Positions 59,056 through 64,000 of a stretch of 64,000 nucleotides of DNA are shown here, one piece after another. Below the pieces are notes generated by a model, which saw nothing but the letters and a program-made list of their open reading frames with translations, was not told where the DNA came from and did no database searches. Each line of letters begins with the position of its first letter. Position 1 is the first letter of the stretch. The position numbers and the translations under genes are program-made. This DNA comes from a virus, in IMG/VR virus record IMGVR_UViG_3300027631_000002, positions 62,001-126,000 of that record; one strand, written 5' to 3'.

Positions 59056-59961
59056 ATGTCAAAAAATATAACAACAGAAGATTTTATAAAAATGTCAATT
59101 GAATTATTTACGGATAAGTATAATTATTCAAAGACTAATTATGTTAAAATGAAAGATAAGGTTATTATAATATGTAATGTACATAAAATTGAATTTTTAC
59201 AAACACCTGATAAACATTTATCTTCCAAAACAGGAGGTTGTCCTAAATGTAATACAATAGGGAAGGGTAGATTAACTAATAAACTTTTCATAGAAAAATC
59301 AAATTTAATACATTTAAACAAATATGACTATTCTATAACAGAATATATTAAATCAAATGAAAAAGTTAAAATATCTTGTAAAAAACATGGACCTTTTGAG
59401 ATTAATGCAAACTCACACCTAAATGGTAGAGGTTGTTCTAAGTGTGGTGGTAATTATAAATATAAAATTATTGAGTTATTGGATACATTTAATAATATGT
59501 ATAGAGGATATACATATGATTTTAGCAATTATAAAAATATTAAAAGTAGAATATTAGTTAAATGTCCTAAACATTCTCAATTTGAAACAAGTACTGAATT
59601 ATTACTAAATGGATATGGTTGTAGTTCTTGTGGTAAGAAAAGTACTGGTGAAGAAAAAGTATCAGAGGTATTGAATAAGAACAATATAATATATATAAAA
59701 CAAAAGTCTTTTGATGGATGTGTTTTCAAAAATAAAATGCAATTTGATTTTTTTATTCCAGAATTTAATACTTGTATAGAGTATGATGGTATACAACATT
59801 TTGAACCAATTAAATATTTTGGTGGTATTTATTCATTAGAGAAACAAAAAATTAAGGATAGTATTAAAGATAATTTTTGTAAAAAAAATAATATTAAATT
59901 GATAAGAATTCCATATTATGAATTTGATAACATAGAAAAAATATTAAATTATTCATTATGA
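59056..59961 (+). CDS. Homing-type endonuclease with Cys-rich repeats
   Basis: 301 residues from the ATG at 59056. Three treble-clef-like Cys units (CPKC, CSKCGG, CSSCGKK) are typical of zinc repeats fused to Vsr/EDxHD nucleases. The C-terminal FDFFIPEFNTCIEYDGIQHF (about 233-252) followed by IKDSIKDNFCKKNNIKLIRI is the Vsr-like (PD-(D/E)xK) core. Free-standing enzymes of this type cut intergenic sites and copy themselves. The stop overlaps the start of the tail completion gene, as expected from insertion right before it. Confidence 0.82.
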   Translation: MSKNITTEDFIKMSIELFTDKYNYSKTNYVKMKDKVIIICNVHKIEFLQTPDKHLSSKTGGCPKCNTIGKGRLTNKLFIEKSNLIHLNKYDYSITEYIKSNEKVKISCKKHGPFEINANSHLNGRGCSKCGGNYKYKIIELLDTFNNMYRGYTYDFSNYKNIKSRILVKCPKHSQFETSTELLLNGYGCSSCGKKSTGEEKVSEVLNKNNIIYIKQKSFDGCVFKNKMQFDFFIPEFNTCIEYDGIQHFEPIKYFGGIYSLEKQKIKDSIKDNFCKKNNIKLIRIPYYEFDNIEKILNYSL

Positions 59962-60851
59962 TAGGAGATAGGTATAATATGGATGATGTCTTCTTTCGTG
60001 ATCTAACCATCTGCGTTTTAGATACACTAGAAGGACAAGTAAAGTGGATAAATAGATTTACCTCAGGTGATAAATTTGTAGAAGTTCCTTTCTACTATTC
60101 AATGACTGGTGATGAAAGATTTTTGTTAGATACATTTACTGATGATATAGTTTCTGGTGATTCTACTGGAAATGGTAGGTATCTTGAATTAAATACTGAC
60201 ATTATACCAAGAGGACATTTAACACTTAAATCATTTGCAATTCGTTCAGATGAATTTGCAAATCCAAATGTTTGGTTAAGAACAGTTGTTGAGAATGAAG
60301 TTGAAATAAAAAAGGTTTTAGGAAGAATTAGAGCAGTTCCGGTAACTGTTAGTTATGATTTGGTAATCACTTTATCAAGTGAGATAGATACTTTTAAATG
60401 TAGTCAGGCTATTATGGATACATTATGGATATATAAATTCATGTATTTTGAACATAATTTTATGAATATTGATGCAGTTATTTTAATGCCTGATTCAAAT
60501 TCTATTGAAATGACAAGAGATAAGAATTTAACATCTGATAATTCAATAAAAATGACAGTATCATTTGAAGTACAAACATACTACCCTGCTTTTAGAAGAG
60601 ATAGAGCAGATTTCCCTGGTTATACAAAAGAAAATGGTGGAATGTCAGATCTAAATGGATATGAAATAGAGGGTGGATATTCTGACTTTTTTAATAATGT
60701 TCGTGGTGGGACTACTGCAGGAGAGCCAAATAAGGGATTTTTTGTTGCACCTAAAAGAACACGTTGGTTTAATAATATTCTACGAGCTAGAGAACAAAGT
60801 TCTAGAAGATATGATAATCCTAATGGAGATTTGGGAAATAAAAACAAATAA
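59958..60851 (+). CDS. 15: Tail completion/sheath stabiliser protein (T4 gp15-like)
   Basis: 297 residues from ATG 59958 (an alternative start, MDDVFFRDL, lies at 59979). Mixed alpha/beta with conserved elements of the family: GDKFVEVPFYYS, a long helix segment CSQAIMDTLWIYKF, a late strand group IDAVILMPDSNS, then KMTVSFEVQTYYPAF. T4 gp15 has 272 residues. It caps the tail and helps connect it to the head. It may start either by coupling to the endonuclease gene or from its own start. Confidence 0.78.
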   Translation: MIGDRYNMDDVFFRDLTICVLDTLEGQVKWINRFTSGDKFVEVPFYYSMTGDERFLLDTFTDDIVSGDSTGNGRYLELNTDIIPRGHLTLKSFAIRSDEFANPNVWLRTVVENEVEIKKVLGRIRAVPVTVSYDLVITLSSEIDTFKCSQAIMDTLWIYKFMYFEHNFMNIDAVILMPDSNSIEMTRDKNLTSDNSIKMTVSFEVQTYYPAFRRDRADFPGYTKENGGMSDLNGYEIEGGYSDFFNNVRGGTTAGEPNKGFFVAPKRTRWFNNILRAREQSSRRYDNPNGDLGNKNK

Positions 60852-60882
60852 AACAAAAAAAGGAAAAAAATGACTTTTTTAC

Positions 60883-60894
60883 CTTAATATATAG
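60883..60894 (+). promoter_or_regulatory. Late-promoter-like element CTTAATATATAG
   Basis: Copy 29 bases before the 427-residue gene. Confidence 0.55.
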
Positions 60895-60923
60895 TAATAT
60901 AAAAAAAATAATAAATTAGAAAT

Positions 60924-62207
60924 ATGAAGAATCTTAAACTTGAATTGTTTAACTTCAAAAAGGATCTTTCTCTTGATCAAGAAGAAATATCTACAATTGT
61001 AGAAGGACATATGAATGCTTGTAATCAACATTCAGAGAAAACTATAATTACTTCTCTTAATGAAAGATTAAAACCTTATACCTATGATAAAGGTGTTAAG
61101 GTATTATTAGAAGGTCTTAATGATGATATGGCTGCATTTGAATTACTATACGAATTGAAAAATTTATATGGTGTTCTTAATACAAGAAATCAAGGAGAAC
61201 TTTACAGACAACCTATAAACGTTTTATTACAAACAATTAATCTTGAATCAGATCAAGATAGAATGTCAAAAATTCTTAATGAATTAGCTATTTATGACTG
61301 GGTTCCAGAAATTAAAGTATTTGTTCATAACTTAACAAAATCTCCAGAAAAAAGATCTAATCTTTTAAGTGGTGGTAGTGGTGAATCAATCTTTACTGTT
61401 GTAGAACAAGTTGAAGAAGGACATGTTGCTTTGGTTAGAGATTCTTGGTTTTTATTGACTGAAAATTCAATTGAAAAAACATTATTAGAAAATCATATTA
61501 AAGATGAGACAGCATTAAGAAGTTTAAGAACTTTGGAAACTGCAATGAAATACTCAACTGTTACTGAAAGTAGAATTAATTTTAGAATTTCAGAATATCT
61601 AACAATTGGTTTATCAGTTGGTAAAAAAAGTGGATTATTCATCAATGATGACGAATTAAATGAAGAAACTACATTAGAAAGTTTGTTTAACTCTCCAATT
61701 ATTCCTATCGTTAACAAAAACTTTTATCCAGTTTTATTAGAAACTTCTAAAAACTTAGATAAATTTGTTGAATTAGATGTTGTAAAAAGAGTTAATAACT
61801 TAGTAAATCCTTATTTAGAAGTATTTGCTTTCAATTACAAAAATAATACATTTGTTTACAGATGTGATGAAAGATATGGTAATTCATTCTTTAAATATGA
61901 ATCTGCTTTAGAATTAGTAAATGAGGTAAGAAATGAACTAAACTATGACTTAACTTACTTCTACGAAAACAAACTAAGTAAAGAATTAATTGTTAAAAGA
62001 AAACTTGAAGATAAAGAAAGAGAAATCACTCTTAAATTAGAAGATGTTGAATTTAACATTGATAAAGTTAAAGGTTCTTTAAAAATGATTGGTGAATCAG
62101 AAGTTTTAACAACTGCTTTATCTAACTTAGAAAAAAGACAAGCTAATCTTTCTACTGAATTAAGTGCAGTTAAAGAATTACAATATAAAGAAAGAATAAA
62201 AGGATAA
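60924..62207 (+). CDS. Probable virion/scaffold protein, unknown
   Basis: 427 residues. MKNLKLELFNFKK is only loosely like the tag. It is helical in the first third, alpha/beta in the middle and ends in a coiled coil (about 355-425, LKLEDVEFNIDKVKGSLKMI). Leu-, Glu- and Asn-rich with C-containing codons such as AAC, CTT and TCT near the end, so it may be highly expressed. It has its own promoter element and a terminator downstream. Scaffold or head-associated protein is a guess. Confidence 0.55.
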   Translation: MKNLKLELFNFKKDLSLDQEEISTIVEGHMNACNQHSEKTIITSLNERLKPYTYDKGVKVLLEGLNDDMAAFELLYELKNLYGVLNTRNQGELYRQPINVLLQTINLESDQDRMSKILNELAIYDWVPEIKVFVHNLTKSPEKRSNLLSGGSGESIFTVVEQVEEGHVALVRDSWFLLTENSIEKTLLENHIKDETALRSLRTLETAMKYSTVTESRINFRISEYLTIGLSVGKKSGLFINDDELNEETTLESLFNSPIIPIVNKNFYPVLLETSKNLDKFVELDVVKRVNNLVNPYLEVFAFNYKNNTFVYRCDERYGNSFFKYESALELVNEVRNELNYDLTYFYENKLSKELIVKRKLEDKEREITLKLEDVEFNIDKVKGSLKMIGESEVLTTALSNLEKRQANLSTELSAVKELQYKERIKG

Positions 62208-62280
62208 GATAACTAAACAAGTTATTATTCATAGCATTGCTGATTTCTAATACCTTCGGGTCATGACAATCATATAAATA

Positions 62281-62318
62281 AAAAAAATACTCAAACGAAA
62301 GTTTGAGTATTTTTTTTA
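62281..62318 (+). terminator. Terminator after the 427-residue gene
   Basis: AATACTCAAAC and GTTTGAGTATT are perfectly inverted around GAAA, followed by T8. Confidence 0.85.
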
Positions 62319-62326
62319 ATATATAC
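62315..62326 (+). promoter_or_regulatory. Late-promoter-like element TTTAATATATAC
   Basis: Copy of the recurrent motif directly behind the terminator T-run, in front of the GIY-YIG remnant and the gp55-like gene. Confidence 0.5.
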
Positions 62327-62330
62327 ATAT

Positions 62331-62381
62331 ATGTATTCACTTTATGTTTTAAAAGACCCAGATAGTCTTATTATTAAATAA
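62331..62381 (+). pseudogene. Remnant of a GIY-YIG-type endonuclease N-terminus
   Basis: The 16-residue frame MYSLYVLKDPDSLIIK stops at once. It has the form of the first strand-turn of phage GIY-YIG homing endonucleases (xYxLxDPxxxxIRYVGxT), cut just before the YVG part. No downstream frame continues the domain. Deletion of a homing gene that left its start is the simplest reading. Confidence 0.4.
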
Positions 62382-62431
62382 TCAAGAAAAGGTTATTTTT
62401 TATTAAACTTTTATAATCATAATTATATAAC

Positions 62432-62528
62432 ATGAAACCATTAAAAGGTAATTAAAGAGTTTACTCTTATAAAAAATGATTTAACGGTTATTTACTTAAA
62501 CAATAAAGAGCTCTATATAGAGATCATA
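62432..62528 (+). other. Frame-shifted front part of the gp55-like sigma factor
   Basis: An ATG at 62432 begins MKPLKGN and stops. If one A is removed from the A4 run at 62443-62446, the frame runs on without a stop (MKPLKVIKEFTLIKNDLTVI and on) into the gene at 62529. The 32-residue extension is protein-like. This is either an assembly or sequencing slip, a recent mutation, or a +1 programmed frameshift. Confidence 0.5.
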
Positions 62529-62855
62529 GTGTCAAAAGCACAAGGACGACTAACAAGAAATGCGGAGAAAATGCTAGAGTTACTAGCAAAAAAGACAATA
62601 AGAAAAATGAGATACTGGTCAAATGATGACAAGTTAGATTGCTACCAAAGTGGTTTACTAGATATGTTTCAAAACTGGTTCAATTTTAATGAAGACAAAT
62701 CAATCAATGCATTTGCTTATTTTACAGAAATCTTTAAAAGAGGATTGGCTAAAGGATGGAATGACCTTTATAAAAAGAAAGGAGATAATGAACATTTAAT
62801 TAAACTTATCTCAATAAATGGTGCCAACGATGGAAATGGATTACACTCAATTTAA
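62529..62855 (+). CDS. 55: Late-transcription sigma factor, T4 gp55-like
   Basis: 108 residues from a GTG at 62529; 140 residues if the frameshift at 62443 is repaired. The segment DKLDCYQSGLLDMFQNWFNF followed by NEDKSINAFAYFTEIFKRGL (about residues 35-75) has the sigma region 2 pattern of gp55: a helix before the N-x-F-D/N-x-K element, then NAFAYFT. It would bind core RNA polymerase and recognise late promoters, perhaps the TTAATATATA motif of this window. T4 gp55 has 185 residues, so even the repaired form is short. Confidence 0.6.
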   Translation: MSKAQGRLTRNAEKMLELLAKKTIRKMRYWSNDDKLDCYQSGLLDMFQNWFNFNEDKSINAFAYFTEIFKRGLAKGWNDLYKKKGDNEHLIKLISINGANDGNGLHSI

Positions 62856-62961
62856 TATACAAACATTTGATTTAGTCTCAGATCCGGGTTTTTCTACTGC
62901 AAATTTTTTTAATAAAAATTATATAAGAATGAAAAGAATAAGAAACTTATTTAATTTTTAG
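62830..62961 (+). CDS. Small overlapping frame
   Basis: 43 residues (MEMDYTQFNIQTFDLVSDPG and on) beginning inside the end of the gp55-like gene in another frame. It has protein-like composition and a basic C-terminus (YIRMKRIRNLFNF). It may be a real small gene, or the former C-terminal extension of the sigma factor read in another frame. Confidence 0.35.
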   Translation: MEMDYTQFNIQTFDLVSDPGFSTANFFNKNYIRMKRIRNLFNF

Positions 62962-62987
62962 TATAGAATACTTTTAAACCAATTTTT

Positions 62988-63287
62988 ATGAATAAAGTTT
63001 ATCTTCAAATCTGGGAAGAGTCAATTATTAATCAAGGAACAAGACCTGATGGTTGTTCACTACATATCGACCTAGAATCAAATCAAAAATATTTAAAATC
63101 AATCTATGAATTTAGAGAAAATTTAAAAATACCAAATGATTATGATTCTGCAGTTGGTGAACCAGTTGAGGTCTTGGTAAACGATGATGTTTACAACCTA
63201 ATAAAGATAGACAAAACAATTAGATTATTACAAAACGAATTTAATAATTTAATACAACTAAAAGATATAATACCAAATGATTGTTAG
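62988..63287 (+). CDS. Conserved small phage protein
   Basis: 99 residues. The start MNKVYLQIWEESIINQGTRP followed by DGCSLH is a recurring pattern (W-E-S then G-x-RPDGxSLH) that I recall from other large phages, always unnamed. Helical C-terminus. Overlaps the next gene by 11 bases. Confidence 0.6.
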   Translation: MNKVYLQIWEESIINQGTRPDGCSLHIDLESNQKYLKSIYEFRENLKIPNDYDSAVGEPVEVLVNDDVYNLIKIDKTIRLLQNEFNNLIQLKDIIPNDC

Positions 63288-63606
63288 TTTAATAATTTTA
63301 TTATTTATAATAAATAATATTTATTTTCTTAAAAATAGAGATTATTTACAAAAGAATTTTTCGGAAAAAAATAATATTAGATTACTAGATGTTTTATATT
63401 ATTATATAAATCTATTATACTATGTCTTTGTATTTATTGGTTTATTTACTGACTATAAGTTATATTTCTATATTTTAACTATAACATACCTATTAAAGTT
63501 TCCGCTATATCATATAAATAGAAAGATATATCAAATATTTTCATATTTCTATTCACATATAACAATTATTATTTTACTTACTTTATTATATTCCAAACTT
63601 TTTTAA
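63277..63606 (+). CDS. Small multi-pass membrane protein
   Basis: 109 residues with about four hydrophobic segments (about 2-18, 43-59, 62-74, 85-105) separated by short basic loops (NRKIYQ). Possible holin-like or superinfection-exclusion protein; the count of four helices fits neither typical two- nor three-helix holins well. Overlaps the upstream gene by 11 bases. Its end overlaps the convergent gp4-like gene by 21 bases. Confidence 0.6.
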   Translation: MIVSLIILLFIINNIYFLKNRDYLQKNFSEKNNIRLLDVLYYYINLLYYVFVFIGLFTDYKLYFYILTITYLLKFPLYHINRKIYQIFSYFYSHITIIILLTLLYSKLF

Positions 63607-64000
63607 ATGTAGTTCAGTTATGATTATAAAATCATATCCTTTCTTATCACACCAAGAAATCATAGTTTCCCACTTAGTCTTATTCTTATAAGCCATTTTA
63701 AGATCATACTCGAAGTTTTTTAACTTCTTTAATCCATTTTGAGGTACATTCATTTTTCCTTCTTTTAAATCAATTACCATTTGATATTCTTTCATTGGCT
63801 TTACTTCAACCACGACTCTCTTTCTAGTTCCATCTGCAAGTTGCATCTCATAATAAAAGTCTGGATAATAACAGTGTTCTTTAACTCTCATATCACCATT
63901 GTCAAAATGAGTCATTTGATAAGGTATTTTAAGACACTCTGCACCCCACATTAAAATACTTGAGTTATTATCTAACCAAGTCATTATTCTCTTCTCCCAA
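63586..64000 (-). CDS. 4: Head completion protein gp4-like nuclease (5' end outside window)
   Basis: 132 residues from the first in-window ATG at 63984, but the frame stays open to the window end (adding W-E-K-R-I), so the start lies outside. The nuclease core is clear: YYPDFYYEMQLADGTRKRVV followed by VEVKPMKEY, a PD-(D/E)xK arrangement (PDF, then E-x-K), as in T4 gp4, about 150 residues. The WEKRIMTWL helix before it is family-typical. It processes DNA ends so that the tail can join the filled head. Confidence 0.82.
   Translation of the reverse strand, partial: WEKRIMTWLDNNSSILMWGAECLKIPYQMTHFDNGDMRVKEHCYYPDFYYEMQLADGTRKRVVVEVKPMKEYQMVIDLKEGKMNVPQNGLKKLKNFEYDLKMAYKNKTKWETMISWCDKKGYDFIIITELHLKKFGI

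Larger units (their letters stand above)
62208..62528. other. 321-base region with no intact annotated gene
   Basis: Contains a spacer with no recognised signal (62208-62280), a terminator (62281-62318), a TTTAATATATAC element (62315-62326), a truncated endonuclease-like frame (62331-62381) and the frame-shifted front part of the gp55-like gene (62432-62528). Confidence 0.7.

Noticed and set aside
62208-62280. A short spacer with CTTCGGGTC, examined as a tRNA 3' part
   Set aside because: No T-stem pairing, acceptor stem or anticodon arm could be formed.
1-64000. CRISPR arrays
   Set aside because: No series of direct repeats with equal spacers; the only repeated DNA is coding.

Overview
The window is a 64-kb piece of a large, A+T-rich, T4-like contractile-tailed phage (Caudoviricetes, myovirus morphology). 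Recognisable T4-type functions are the large terminase, topoisomerase subunit gp52, tail sheath gp18, tail tube gp19, a gp26-type zinc-ribbon baseplate protein, baseplate wedge gp25, tail completion gp15, head-completion gp4 (cut by the window end), the SbcD/Mre11-like gp47, the clamp-loader ATPase gp44 and a gp55-like late sigma factor. The host is probably a member of the Bacteroidota. Start codons follow A-rich leaders without Shine-Dalgarno sequences, one promoter matches the Bacteroidota form TTG-N19-TATATTTG (5487-5516), and the roughly 410-residue NusA has the size of Bacteroidota NusA. This is inference; no host DNA is present.

Layout. 1-10.4 kb: a membrane-anchored partial protein, NusA, a secreted NUC nuclease, gp52, a pol-beta-type nucleotidyltransferase, a probable envelope/lysis pair with coiled coils and LysM, a HAD phosphatase and ClpS. 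10.4-30.1 kb: terminase, a probable small terminase partner, a long structural run (937-residue protein, giant sheath, gp26-like, tube), gp47 and a minus-strand cluster of five small genes (hydrolase, cupin, unknown, basic Cys/His protein, ParB-like). 30.1-41.4 kb: a 2024-residue baseplate/fibre protein and a tape-measure-like protein on the other strand. 41.5-51.3 kb: accessory genes, including a degenerate ligase-like protein, a 73-residue piece that looks like the major capsid protein, a compact family-A-like polymerase, a glycosyltransferase and a 2H phosphoesterase. 51.3-64 kb: more tagged proteins, gp25, gp44, a homing endonuclease, gp15, an abundant-looking unknown protein, the gp55 region with a frameshift, and gp4.

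The most striking signal is shared by about 18 otherwise unrelated proteins spread over the window. All begin with a variant of the same short peptide, M-(K/R)-(Y/H/N/W)-(L/I)-K-x-(F/Y)-(E/D/N)-x-F, often containing (L/I)-F-E. Position, composition and the possible (L/I)-x-E processing site recall the capsid-targeting sequence of T4 internal head proteins. I propose that these proteins (a serine hydrolase, an isochorismatase-like hydrolase, a possible ADP-ribosyltransferase, a ParB-like protein, an LRR protein and unknowns) are cargo packaged in the head and delivered with the DNA.

Regulation. A second recurrent signal, (T/C)TTAATATATA, lies 3-40 bases before many genes on both strands and is the best candidate for a phage-specific (late) promoter read with the gp55-like sigma factor. 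Convergent genes end inside shared short hairpins that can terminate in both directions. Phage-encoded NusA and ClpS would add control of host transcription elongation and of ClpAP-type proteolysis. Several RNA-repair-type proteins (nucleotidyltransferase, HAD, 2H phosphoesterase, ligase-like) suggest defence against RNA-cleaving host responses.
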